In this document: piece after piece, positions 46,924 through 54,862 of the stretch
Numbering within the stretch: the first letter of the stretch is position 1
Layout: every line of letters starts with the position of its first letter
Source of the DNA: Candidatus Protochlamydia naegleriophila
Lineage (GTDB): Bacteria > Chlamydiota > Chlamydiia > Chlamydiales > Parachlamydiaceae
DNA length: 64,000 bases
Reading direction: 5' to 3'
NCBI RefSeq assembly: GCF_001499655.1
Contig: NZ_LN879502.1
Span: 930,001 to 994,000, forward strand
Notes under the pieces: model-generated
Told to the model about the DNA's origin: nothing
Databases searched by the model: none
Seen by the model: only the letters and a program-made list of their open reading frames with translations
Translations under genes and position numbers: made by a program

Positions 46924-47892
46924 ATGCCAGCAAGAACTGGATCTCATACCAGGCAAGCAGCGGCACACAAAGCTGCTCAAGTGCGTCATGTTAAAGAAGG
47001 AAGTAACCGCTCCTCTTCTAGGGGGCATCGTTCGATGTCTCGCTCAGAAGCGGGCCGTAAAGGGGCGGAAGTTCGCTGGGGCCGTCGTGAGGAAGAGGAA
47101 AGAGGGCTTCCAGCCTCTCGCAATCATTCGCCAGCTGCAAATATGTCACGTGCAGAAGCTGGGCGACGAGGGGCTGAGGCGCGTTGGGGCAAGCGCGAAG
47201 GGACAGTTGCGATGCATAAAGCCAAAACGCGTGCAGCGCCTGGGCCTATGTCCCGTTCAGAGGCTGGGAAGCGCGGTGCGGAGGTGCGCTGGGGATATCG
47301 CTTGGATGAAAATGGAGAGCGTCGGGGAGTGCGTTCTCAGCAAAAAACAGGTCATATGTCTCGATCGGAAGCTGGAAGGCGGGGAGCTGAGGCACGCTGG
47401 GGACCCCGCCTAGAAGAGCGTCAAGAGCATACTCCTGCAAGAAGCCAAGTGAGGGGAGCACTTTCTCGCTCTGAGGCGGGCTGCAGAGGTGCAGAGGTGC
47501 GCTGGGGAAGAGAAGAAAATGAGCGCGGAGGGAAGAGGCGATTGGGCCGCCATTCGCAAGAAAGTGGATTAACACGGGAAGCTGTGTCTCGTCGCTTAGC
47601 TCAATCGCCTTGGAGGCAAAATTTTGAGGATGAAGATGAACTTTTTTTGGAGCAAAATGCAAGGTTAACCCGTCCTTATGCTCCAGGACGCGTGCAGGCA
47701 GAGAAGAAACAGCCGAAATCGCCTTGGCGTTGGGTACAGGTATTCGATATTGATGAAGAGGATGAGGAGGAAGACAGCTTCCTAAGCCGTCAAAGAAAAC
47801 TCAATCGTCTAAGCAATCAACGGTCCAGGTCGCCTTGGGAAAAGGATTACGATCTTGAGATCGATTACATTGAGGATGAAGAGCAGTACTAA
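46924..47892 (+). CDS. Arginine-rich protein with five KGG-like repeats
   Basis: Not a known named protein. Seen in 322 residues: five copies of (M/L)SRSEAGRRGAEARWG-like units, starting at residues 38, 74, 109, 145 and 180, with 19-20 residue variable spacers (repeat period 35-36). They resemble the bacterial stress-related KGG (PF10685) type repeat, in which a short AxxGGxAxW-like helix recurs. The N-terminus is Ala/Arg/His rich (RQAAAHKAAQVRHVKEG); the last third is acidic, with three SPW-type blocks (SPWRQNF, SPWRWVQVF, SPWEKDYD) between acidic runs DIDEEDEEEDSFL. The protein is strongly basic overall then acidic at the end. AAGAGGTGTCACT precedes the ATG. A nucleic-acid or stress-related role is plausible, not shown. 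It sits inside the men region. Confidence 0.75.
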   Translation: MPARTGSHTRQAAAHKAAQVRHVKEGSNRSSSRGHRSMSRSEAGRKGAEVRWGRREEEERGLPASRNHSPAANMSRAEAGRRGAEARWGKREGTVAMHKAKTRAAPGPMSRSEAGKRGAEVRWGYRLDENGERRGVRSQQKTGHMSRSEAGRRGAEARWGPRLEERQEHTPARSQVRGALSRSEAGCRGAEVRWGREENERGGKRRLGRHSQESGLTREAVSRRLAQSPWRQNFEDEDELFLEQNARLTRPYAPGRVQAEKKQPKSPWRWVQVFDIDEEDEEEDSFLSRQRKLNRLSNQRSRSPWEKDYDLEIDYIEDEEQY

Positions 47893-47904
47893 TTCTCTCT
47901 TTGC

Positions 47905-47936
47905 GGTCAAGGAAAGAGCTGTGCCTTTCCTTGACC
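47905..47936 (+). terminator. Hairpin after the repeat-protein gene
   Basis: Perfect 12-bp stem GGTCAAGGAAAG / CTTTCCTTGACC with an 8-base loop, 13 bases after the stop. No T-tract follows. Confidence 0.65.
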
Positions 47937-48246
47937 ATCCCGGCCCAAAAGATAGGTCTCTAAAAAAACGATGGAGCCTGCTCCTTTTCTCTAACCCTCT
48001 TTATTAAAGCATGGTTTTAGTTCTCTCAAGCTATGTGCCTTGTAAGTTCTTTACCTTTAATCAATGCTTGACTATATATACTCAAAATATCTGAGAAAAT
48101 TTGCTTTAGATGACATCTAAACCATACATTGGTGTTTAGATGTAGAGCCAATTTTTTATCGTTGTTTAGCTGGGCAGCTGGGATGTCCATAAGGCAGTGA
48201 TCAAATATTTTGGTGCCATAAATGAGTTAAAGAGGATTAAAGGCTT
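47937..48246. other. Intergenic region before menB
   Basis: About 310 bases with no gene seen. A direct repeat-like TTTAGATG occurs at about 48105-48112 and 48135-48142, and AT-rich DNA follows. It presumably holds the promoter for the menB-menA-menE unit; no operator was identified. Confidence 0.35.
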
Positions 48247-49074
48247 ATGCTAGCGACTTCAAATTGGGAAGAGATTAAAACTTATCAAGACATTCGTTTT
48301 GAAAGAACAGAAGATGGTATTGCTAAAATTACAATCAACCGTCCCGAAGTGCGCAATGCATTTCGTCCCGAAACAGTGCAAGAGATGCAAGATGCTTTTG
48401 AAAGATGCCGTAATGATTCATCGATTGGAGTGATTATTTTGACAGGAGAGGGGGCTCATGCTTTTTGCTCAGGCGGCGACCAGCGGGTTAGGGGTGAAGA
48501 GGGATATCTTGGGCAAGACGGGATTCCACGTCTTAATGTACTCGATTTACAAAAGCAAATCCGCTCGCTTCCCAAACCTGTGATAGCCATGGTGGCTGGT
48601 TATGCCATTGGGGGCGGTCATGTACTGCATGTCGTTTGCGATTTAACGATTGCTGCCGATAATGCCCGTTTTGGTCAAGTTGGCCCGCGTGTGGGTTCGT
48701 TTGACGGTGGGTTGGGCAGTAGTTATTTAGCTCGCATTGTCGGCCAAAAAAAGGCACGTGAAATTTGGTATTTATGTCGCCAATATGATGCTCAAGAGGC
48801 GTTAGAGATGGGGCTTGTCAACTGCGTTGTTCCACTTGCCGATTTAGAAAAAGAAACGCTGAAATGGTGCCGTGAAATTCTGCAACACTCGCCGCTTGCC
48901 TTGCGTTGTTTAAAAGCATGCTTGAATGCCGATTGTGATGGGCAAGTCGGGCTATTGGACCTGGCCGGCAATGCTACTATGATGTACTACATGACGGAAG
49001 AGGCTCAAGAGGGAAAGCAGGCCTTTTTGGAAAAGCGCAAGCCTGACTTTAATCAATTTCCCCGTTTACCTTAA
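48247..49074 (+). CDS. menB: 1,4-dihydroxy-2-naphthoyl-CoA synthase
   Basis: Crotonase-fold enzyme that closes the naphthoquinone ring from O-succinylbenzoyl-CoA. Seen in 275 residues: [20 protein letters not shown] (CoA-binding start), [21 protein letters not shown] with the oxyanion-hole region, the MenB-specific block [40 protein letters not shown], and the [19 protein letters not shown] segment. These are hallmarks of MenB, not of general enoyl-CoA hydratases. Normal length (E. coli 285). Followed by menA after 15 bases and menE, so an operon. Confidence 0.97.
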   Translation: MLATSNWEEIKTYQDIRFERTEDGIAKITINRPEVRNAFRPETVQEMQDAFERCRNDSSIGVIILTGEGAHAFCSGGDQRVRGEEGYLGQDGIPRLNVLDLQKQIRSLPKPVIAMVAGYAIGGGHVLHVVCDLTIAADNARFGQVGPRVGSFDGGLGSSYLARIVGQKKAREIWYLCRQYDAQEALEMGLVNCVVPLADLEKETLKWCREILQHSPLALRCLKACLNADCDGQVGLLDLAGNATMMYYMTEEAQEGKQAFLEKRKPDFNQFPRLP

Positions 49075-49089
49075 AAGGGCTGCAAGAGT

Positions 49090-50013
49090 ATGAAAAAAAA
49101 GTTAGCTGACCCTTCGATGGCCATTAAGCAAGAGATTGGTCTGCTTAAACCGTGGTTTTTAGCAGCTCGTCCAAGAACACTGCCTATTTGCTTGGCTCCC
49201 ATTTTCGTGGGGACCTTGCTGGCAAAGGGAGAAGTAGCCAACATTAATTGGATTTTAGCTATTCTGGCTTTTTTAAGCGTTCTATTTATTCAAGTTGGAA
49301 CCAATCTGGTCAATGATGCCTTGGACTTTAAAAAAGGGGCCGACACGCAAGAGCGATTAGGCCCGAAGCGTATGACTCAGGCGGGTCTCTTATCTTTTCA
49401 GCAAGTCTTAAAAGGAGGCCTTTTTTGTTTTACTCTTGCACTCTTGCTTGGCATCCCTTTGATTGTAGCTGGAGGCTGGCCATTGGCTTTGATCCTTCTT
49501 TTTTCGGTTACCTGTGGCTATCTGTATACAGGCGGACCCAAGCCCTTGGCCTACCATGGCTTAGGAGAGCCTTTTATTTTTATTTTTTATGGGCTCGTTG
49601 CAAGTCCAGCCGTTTTCTATCTGCAAACAGGCTTTATTGATGCTGCTTGCTTGATTGCCGGGATACAGATGGGATTATTAGCGATGATTCCCAATGCGAT
49701 AAATAATCTTAGAGACATCGCAAGTGATGCCAAAGTCAATAAGTTTACTTTAGCAGTCAGATTCGGCCCGACTTTTGCTCGCTGGGAAATTACTGTATTT
49801 AGTTTAGCACCTTTCGTTGTAGGATTTGCATGGCTCTTAAAAGGGCACCCGCTTTTGGCTCTTTTGCCGTTTGCAGCTTTTCCGCTAGCAGTTCGTTTAG
49901 TTAATACAATCTGGAACACCTCTCAAGGCTCTTCTTTTGTAGAAAGCTTTGGCCAAAGCATTCTTCTGCTCTTTCTTTTTGCCTTTGTTTTAGGGGTGGC
50001 TTGTTTGCTGTAA
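49090..50013 (+). CDS. menA: 1,4-dihydroxy-2-naphthoate polyprenyltransferase
   Basis: Integral inner-membrane prenyltransferase attaching the polyprenyl chain to DHNA, giving demethylmenaquinone. Seen in 307 residues: about eight to nine membrane spans, the first aspartate-rich motif GTNLVNDALDFKKGAD, an early R-x-R-T region (AARPRTLPICLAPI), and the second motif PNAINNLRDIASDAKVNK with Asp and Asn residues for the prenyl diphosphate. Typical UbiA superfamily layout and length. It is the second gene of the menB-menA-menE unit; its prenyl donor derives from the MEP pathway (ispH at 30.7 kb). Confidence 0.95.
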   Translation: MKKKLADPSMAIKQEIGLLKPWFLAARPRTLPICLAPIFVGTLLAKGEVANINWILAILAFLSVLFIQVGTNLVNDALDFKKGADTQERLGPKRMTQAGLLSFQQVLKGGLFCFTLALLLGIPLIVAGGWPLALILLFSVTCGYLYTGGPKPLAYHGLGEPFIFIFYGLVASPAVFYLQTGFIDAACLIAGIQMGLLAMIPNAINNLRDIASDAKVNKFTLAVRFGPTFARWEITVFSLAPFVVGFAWLLKGHPLLALLPFAAFPLAVRLVNTIWNTSQGSSFVESFGQSILLLFLFAFVLGVACLL

Positions 50014-50052
50014 TAATAATCGCTTCGGTATATTTGGTATAGATGAGGTTAA

Positions 50053-51204
50053 ATGACAATCGATTGGACGAGTCTTGAATCGCATGTTCTTTGCAATCCG
50101 ACCTATTCGGTGAACAGGCAAAAGGAGTACCAGAAATTATTAGAAGTGGCCTCTTCCTACCGGGGGCATGTTTGGTTATCAACTTCCGGTTCGACGAGTC
50201 AAAAATGGGTAGGACTGTCCAAAGAAGCCCTACTCGCTTCTGCATCGGGGGTCAATCAACATCTACTGGCTACAGCCAACGACCGTTGGGTGACTGCCTT
50301 GCCAGATTTTCACGTCGGTGGATTGAGTATCTGGGCTCGCGCGTATCTAAGCCGTGCGCCTGTCTTCGATTTCAAATCGGTTAATGGAGGAAAATGGCAT
50401 GCCTCGTTATTTTCCGCTTTTTTAGAAGGAGTAAAAGGATCGCTCACTTCGCTTGTTCCTGCCCAATTGCATGACCTCATTCAACTTGGAATGGCTGCTC
50501 CTCCCTCTTTGCGAGCAGTCATTATTGGAGGAGGGAAGTTAATGCCAGAGCTGTATGCCAAAGCGGTTGAGCTTGGCTGGCCTGTTCTGCCAAGTTATGG
50601 ATTGACCGAATGCGCGTCACAGGTTGCTACGGCCGCTTTAGGGTCGTGGAAAGCCGGATTAGAGTGCCCAACTTTAGAGCTCCTGCCCCATATGAGGGGT
50701 GAAGAGCAAGGAGGGCGTTTAGCGTTTAAAGGTCCTTCGCTTTTGAGTGCCTATGCCCATTTTGAGCCGGGCGGCATTCGCCTCAGTGACCCCAAGGTTA
50801 ATGGATGGTTAGTTAGCGAAGACAGAGGGGAAATTCAAGGAACGGAGTTATCTGTTTTTGGGCGCTCAGATGCCTGCATTAAAATTGGGGGAGAAAGCGT
50901 CGACCTTGCTTGCTTAGAAGCCCATTTACAATCACTTGCGCTAAAAGCAGATTTTCGAGGGGAAGTGACTTTAGTTGCGCTGCCTGATTCCCGCTTAGGG
51001 AATGTCTTGCATTTGGCAGCGGCCAAAGCAGACATTTTTGCATTGCAGGAGATTATAGACAGATTTCAAAAGAGCGTGCTGCCATTTGAGAAAATACGTG
51101 CCGTTTGCCATCTGCCTTATTTTCCACGTTCAGCCTTATCAAAGATTTTGAAAAATGAGCTGCAAGCCATGGTTCGAGAAAGGCAGAATGTGATCCTGCC
51201 TTGA
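50053..51204 (+). CDS. menE: O-succinylbenzoate-CoA ligase
   Basis: AMP-forming acyl-CoA ligase that activates o-succinylbenzoate, short version. Seen in 383 residues: the adenylate-forming P-loop-like TSGSTSQKWVGLSKEA, PSYGLTECASQVATAALG with the conserved Gly-Leu-Thr-Glu, GPSLLSAYAHFE, and the flexible-hinge region ALSKILKNEL near the C-terminus with the catalytic lysine. This length resembles Bacteroidetes-type MenE proteins rather than the longer 450-490-residue enzymes of E. coli and Bacillus. GAGGT precedes the ATG. It is third in the unit after menA. Its substrate requires MenC, which is not found in the window. Confidence 0.92.
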   Translation: MTIDWTSLESHVLCNPTYSVNRQKEYQKLLEVASSYRGHVWLSTSGSTSQKWVGLSKEALLASASGVNQHLLATANDRWVTALPDFHVGGLSIWARAYLSRAPVFDFKSVNGGKWHASLFSAFLEGVKGSLTSLVPAQLHDLIQLGMAAPPSLRAVIIGGGKLMPELYAKAVELGWPVLPSYGLTECASQVATAALGSWKAGLECPTLELLPHMRGEEQGGRLAFKGPSLLSAYAHFEPGGIRLSDPKVNGWLVSEDRGEIQGTELSVFGRSDACIKIGGESVDLACLEAHLQSLALKADFRGEVTLVALPDSRLGNVLHLAAAKADIFALQEIIDRFQKSVLPFEKIRAVCHLPYFPRSALSKILKNELQAMVRERQNVILP

Positions 51205-51231
51205 AGAAGTTAAACCTTTTGTTAGTTGAGG

Positions 51232-52752
51232 CTAATCTAGTTGGCTCTCTTCCGCTGTTGTCACATTGCTGTTGCTAATGAACGAGGCTTTTTTTAATTC
51301 ATTTAATCCTTGCGAAATTGCCGGTGGTAAATCGGTCGCGAAGAGGTGAACGGAAAGACCATGTATTTCTTTTGGGGTTTCATTAAAATTGTTGTGCCGA
51401 TTGAATTCACGGATACTCTGTTCTACGGCAGCAGCTATTTCGTCGCCAAATGCAGAGTCTAGATTACTCAGAGCGCTCGAGTGTATGGTTAAGGGATTTT
51501 CAACAAGGCGAATATGTACGTTTTTTAAAGAAGAGACATGGGGTGGAGATAAGCCTGCTTCAAATGCCTGATTGGCATGATGCAAATGCGCTCTTTCCAC
51601 TTCAGCCGTAAAAACAGCCGGGAGATCAAAGTGTCTCCAAGCTCCATTTATCGCATAAGATTCGTCGCGGGTGGGTTCATTGATCGATACCTGCAGGCCT
51701 GAGGGTGCACCCGACTCCAATTGATATCCATCTATTTCATTAGCTAAAAAGCTGCGAATGTTTTCCAAGCCTCCTCCGTGTGAGATTTTAACGAGCTCAC
51801 TTGGATTATCGAAGGGGGGATTTTGGCTTTTGCGATTCGAGGCAAGCGGGGTAAATCTGTAGTCTTGTTTTCGGTCTTCAAAAGCCTTAGCCATCATTCG
51901 GGCTATGCACATCTCATCAACGGCCGGATGAAAAAAGAGGCCCCTTAAGGTTCTAATAGACTCGGATTCCATTGCATTTCCACTGTTGAATAAAACTTGG
52001 GCCAATAGGCGCAGCCCATTTCTATCTTGACGTTCGACACAGTCTCTTAGAATTTGAGTAACTTGTTGAGAAGACATTTTTTTAGGACTGAAGTGGGAAA
52101 TAATTCCTTTCTCTCCAGCTTTTAGCGCATCCATGAGTTTTTTTGTGATGATGTGTTTTCCACCGGAATTGACAGACTGGTCTTCATGAGGAGGCATGGG
52201 TAAAAAGCTTTCGATTTCTTCTTGACTATAGTTTTTTTTTACAAGCTTGTAATCTGATACAACCCTTGAGTTAACGCTGCTAGAGCTAACGGTCCCATTT
52301 TCACTGGCATATGTGCGGTGATCAATCGCCTTGTTATGCTCTTTGATGGTTTGAGAGAGACTGCCTCTGGAATGTGAAACGTGCCCTAAAAGATGCGAGG
52401 TTGGAAGCGGGTTTTGTTGCTCAGCATTGTGAAATTGCGAGGCTTTGACTGTGGCAATGGGCGCCTCTTTGCCTTGTTTGAGTTTTTGAACAAGAGAATG
52501 AATAGTAGCTGTACTCAGACCGCTTTCTATCATTTTATTTCTAAGAATTTTTTTATTCACAACGTAGCATTTTCCCGCTGCATCAGTAATTTTTATGCCA
52601 ATATTAAAAAATCTAGTAATCAAGGCTGCTATGCCCTTATAACTGGTTACTTCTTTTAGTTGGACATTGTTTCCTTCTAGCTCAAAGGATAGATTTAATT
52701 TATTTGAAAATACGCCCTGACTGCGATCCCCTGTAAAATTAATATTCTCCAT
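51232..52752 (-). CDS. Large hypothetical protein, possible effector
   Basis: Not recognised. Seen in 506 residues: no signal peptide, no membrane segment. Regions: a charged N-terminal part with MIESGLSTATIHSLVQKLKQ, a low-complexity Ser/His region around residues 115-165, a helix-rich middle with KKMSSQQVTQILRDCVERQD, and a C-terminal 190-residue domain with ISHGGGLENIRSFLANEI, SGLQVSINEP and PAVFTAEVERAHLHHA. The His-Gly then Ser and acid order in the last domain distantly recalls ADP-ribosyltransferase-like toxins, but no diagnostic motif was confirmed. It is convergent with menE and, like 44728-46320, lies inside the men region. AT-rich DNA lies upstream of its ATG. Confidence 0.6.
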   Translation of the reverse strand: MENINFTGDRSQGVFSNKLNLSFELEGNNVQLKEVTSYKGIAALITRFFNIGIKITDAAGKCYVVNKKILRNKMIESGLSTATIHSLVQKLKQGKEAPIATVKASQFHNAEQQNPLPTSHLLGHVSHSRGSLSQTIKEHNKAIDHRTYASENGTVSSSSVNSRVVSDYKLVKKNYSQEEIESFLPMPPHEDQSVNSGGKHIITKKLMDALKAGEKGIISHFSPKKMSSQQVTQILRDCVERQDRNGLRLLAQVLFNSGNAMESESIRTLRGLFFHPAVDEMCIARMMAKAFEDRKQDYRFTPLASNRKSQNPPFDNPSELVKISHGGGLENIRSFLANEIDGYQLESGAPSGLQVSINEPTRDESYAINGAWRHFDLPAVFTAEVERAHLHHANQAFEAGLSPPHVSSLKNVHIRLVENPLTIHSSALSNLDSAFGDEIAAAVEQSIREFNRHNNFNETPKEIHGLSVHLFATDLPPAISQGLNELKKASFISNSNVTTAEESQLD

Positions 52753-52989
52753 AATAATAAATCCGAATTAGTGTTTCTTTATATATAATTTTACAACATT
52801 GTTTTTTAATATAATAGATGAAATAATTTTAGATTGAATTAGTAAATAGAGTGTAAAGCTGAAACTGAGCGGATTTAGATGAAAGGGCAAAGACAGGGAG
52901 GGATGAATAGATGCATATCATTCTCTCCTCGTTTCTGCGTTAAACTTCAAATGCTTAATTGTTATTAGCTTATGAAGGATCGCTTTACC
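52753..52989. repeat. Short intergenic region with repeat similarity to 33.4 kb
   Basis: Contains, at 52925-52990, TTTCTGCGTTAAACTTC, then TTAATTGTTATTAGCTTATG and GCTTTACCCT, resembling about 33371-33460. No gene is seen. A GGGAGGGATG (52895-52904) gives only about 21 codons and matches the repeat, so it is not called as a gene. Confidence 0.4.
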
Positions 52990-53406
52990 CTATTCGTGTA
53001 GGATTGTTTTTAATGTTGTTAAAAGCTCGGATGGAATGGGGATTTTTTGCTGTTTAAGGCGATCACAAAAAACGTGAACCATTTTGACTGTACAGCAATG
53101 GCGCTCGTTTTGAAAGAAATCATAATGAGTGCAAAATGAGCTTGTGCGCAGCTCTTCGATCCTTAGCCGAATTTGGCATGCTTGTCCGGCCAAGAGGGGG
53201 GCAAAGTAGCTTGCTTGCGTATTTTTAATGGGAACGATCCGTTCAGGATGGTGAAACCAGTGTTGCCATGGACAGTGCAGGGCTTCAACCACAAAGGCTT
53301 CAAACGTTTGATGAGCCAATGTAAAGGCATGTCCAAAAAAGGCAATCCCAGCAGCATCCACATAGTGAAAAGGGATGAAAACGTCTTGTTGGAAGGCTTG
53401 GCTCAT
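52990..53406 (-). CDS. menI: Hotdog-fold thioesterase, likely DHNA-CoA thioesterase
   Basis: 4-hydroxybenzoyl-CoA thioesterase family (hotdog fold), 138 residues, normal length. Seen: FHYVDAAGIAFFGHAFTLAHQTFE, containing the family active-site pattern Asp-xx-Gly-hydrophobic-x-Phe (VDAAGIAFF), and the later conserved IRLRIEELRTSSFCTHYDFFQ. In the pathway a thioesterase frees DHNA from DHNA-CoA before MenA acts. Its stop lies in a men neighbourhood and 13 bases separate it from menG on the same strand. A function as MenI is therefore inferred from context; a general acyl-CoA thioesterase (YbgC-like) is the alternative. Confidence 0.75.
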   Translation of the reverse strand: MSQAFQQDVFIPFHYVDAAGIAFFGHAFTLAHQTFEAFVVEALHCPWQHWFHHPERIVPIKNTQASYFAPLLAGQACQIRLRIEELRTSSFCTHYDFFQNERHCCTVKMVHVFCDRLKQQKIPIPSELLTTLKTILHE

Positions 53407-53419
53407 GCTTTGAAAGTCG

Positions 53420-54154
53420 TTAATGGGTTTTCATGGGCTTATAGCCGGTAATAATTGTTGCGATCCCACCAGCTAAAGCATAGCGCCCTGTTTTTGAAAA
53501 GCCAGCTTCTCTCACAAGATCTTCGAGTCCGTCTGGCGAAACAAACGTATGAATGCTTTGGCGCAAATATTGATAGGCATCTTCATTTGCTGTCAGCCAC
53601 TTTCCTAAAAGGGGAAGAAGGGTGCGCAAATAGACTTGATGGCCTAGATGAAGCAGCTTATTTTGAGGTCTTGTGAGTTCCAAAATGCCTAAGCAGCCGC
53701 CTGGTTTTAAGACCCTAAAGACTTCTTGAAGGCATTGAAGCGGATGATGGACATTGCGAATTCCGTAGGCCATTGTGGCGCAATCGATTGTCTGGTTGGA
53801 AAAGGGAAGGCGCTGAACATCAGCCTGTACGTAATCGATTGAGTGGGAGGCGTGATCGAATACCTCTGCTTTAGCCTTGGCGCAAGCAAGCATTTCTGAC
53901 GAAAAATCTACTAAATAGGCCTGGCAGGGTGCAGACGTTTGGCGAAGATAAGCAAAAGCGATATCGCCTGTTCCAGCGCAAAGATCCAACAGCGAGTGAG
54001 AAGTTTGCTGCGATTGGACACGTTTGACGAGTTCATTATTCCATCTTTTGTGAAGATAAAAAGAAAGAACAGCGTTAGTGCGGTCATAACGTTTAGCTAT
54101 GCTATTGAACATCGCTTGGATGGTCTGAGGTCGATTTTTATTGTACGTAGGCAT
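53420..54154 (-). CDS. menG: Demethylmenaquinone methyltransferase
   Basis: SAM-dependent methyltransferase (UbiE/MenG/COQ5 family) that completes menaquinone synthesis. Seen in 244 residues: the N-terminal block MFNSIAKRYDRTNAVLSFYLHKRWN, the SAM motif LLDLCAGTGDIAFAYL, the acidic-loop LVDFSSEMLACAKAKAE, QADVQRLPFSNQTIDCATMA, AYGIRNVHHP (UbiE-specific) and FRVLKPGGCLGILELTRPQN. Normal length. The product S-adenosylhomocysteine would be cleared by SahH at 19.3 kb. A menI-like thioesterase follows after 13 bases, so menG-menI is a separate minus-strand unit of the pathway. Confidence 0.95.
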   Translation of the reverse strand: MPTYNKNRPQTIQAMFNSIAKRYDRTNAVLSFYLHKRWNNELVKRVQSQQTSHSLLDLCAGTGDIAFAYLRQTSAPCQAYLVDFSSEMLACAKAKAEVFDHASHSIDYVQADVQRLPFSNQTIDCATMAYGIRNVHHPLQCLQEVFRVLKPGGCLGILELTRPQNKLLHLGHQVYLRTLLPLLGKWLTANEDAYQYLRQSIHTFVSPDGLEDLVREAGFSKTGRYALAGGIATIITGYKPMKTH

Positions 54155-54208
54155 GTTATTCGGCTCTAGTTATAATCTGCGCTGCTATCTTAAGGCTAAG
54201 AGAAGCTC

Positions 54209-54279
54209 AGAGCGTGTTTACAAAATCCGATCGATTTATAGCAGCAAAGCTGCTTGATCATATTTTGTAAACACCCTCT
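54209..54279. repeat. Hairpin element, copy 2 of a two-copy family
   Basis: AGAGCGTGTTTACAAAAT (54209-54226) pairs with ATTTTGTAAACACCCTCT (54262-54279) with a single mismatch; the centre holds a second small hairpin AGCAGCAAAGCTGCT. Ends match copy 1 at 16804-16873. It lies upstream of menG and downstream of the NqrM-like gene on the minus strand, so it may act as a terminator. Confidence 0.6.
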
Positions 54280-54324
54280 CAGATTGGAATCTATTCGTCA
54301 ATGGAAACACAAACAAAAAAGCAC

Positions 54325-54594
54325 TTAAGGCTTTTGCGGGTGATCGGCTTCCTCGCTCTCTTCTTCGCTTAAATCATCCTCTTTTTGTAGAGTGCCTTTC
54401 TCGTTCGGATTCGAACAAAGATCGCATGATTGCCTAGGTCCACAGCTGTCATCACGTTTTTGATGAGGATCGCGCCCGCAAGCGCCTCTTTCAATTTTGG
54501 TCTTTCCCGTAATTAACCATCCGATGGCTAAACAAGCGATGGCAATGACAATAACGACGAATGCAATCACCAAAGTTAGGAATAAATTAGACAC
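54325..54594 (-). CDS. nqrM: NqrM-like small membrane protein with Cys cluster
   Basis: The start is decided by the Shine-Dalgarno: AAGGAGAAAAAT directly before GTG at 54594; the frame continues upstream only to a TTG. Seen in 89 residues: one N-terminal membrane span (VVIVIAIACLAIGWLITG) preceded by a short hydrophobic leader, then KIERGACGRDPHQKR, RQSCDLCSNP with four or five cysteines, and a long acidic tail (EDDLSEEESEEAD). This matches the NqrM (DUF539) layout of a membrane anchor followed by a GxCG and Cys-rich motif; NqrM delivers iron to the Na+-translocating NADH:quinone reductase (known in Vibrio). Chlamydiae encode Nqr (known). No nqr genes lie in this window, so the identification rests on motif style. 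Other Cys-rich anchored proteins are the alternative. Confidence 0.55.
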   Translation of the reverse strand: MSNLFLTLVIAFVVIVIAIACLAIGWLITGKTKIERGACGRDPHQKRDDSCGPRQSCDLCSNPNEKGTLQKEDDLSEEESEEADHPQKP

Positions 54595-54862
54595 ATTTTT
54601 CTCCTTTTTAATTTGAAGCAAAGATAGCAAAGTATGGGAAAGTCTGCAATGTCGATTGCGACTGTCTATAAGAAATTTTTGTGTGTGGAAACTCTCTAAG
54701 AAGGGGGCCGGAATGGACCGCTTAGGGCAATTAAGGTTTTAATCGGCCGGTTTTAGCTTGCCAGGATAAATCAAAAAAAATATTTATAGATCTGCGAGAT
54801 TTTCGGTGGCAATCAGAGACGCCACTGAATGCCGGCCTACAACAACTTTTTAGGAGAAACTT

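Noticed and set aside
46924-47892. CRISPR-like or nucleotide repeat array
   Set aside because: The repeats are protein-level, with variable codons and spacers translated in frame.
52895-52970. About 21-codon frame after GGGAGGG
   Set aside because: It belongs to the repeat shared with 33.4 kb, where the frame is not conserved.
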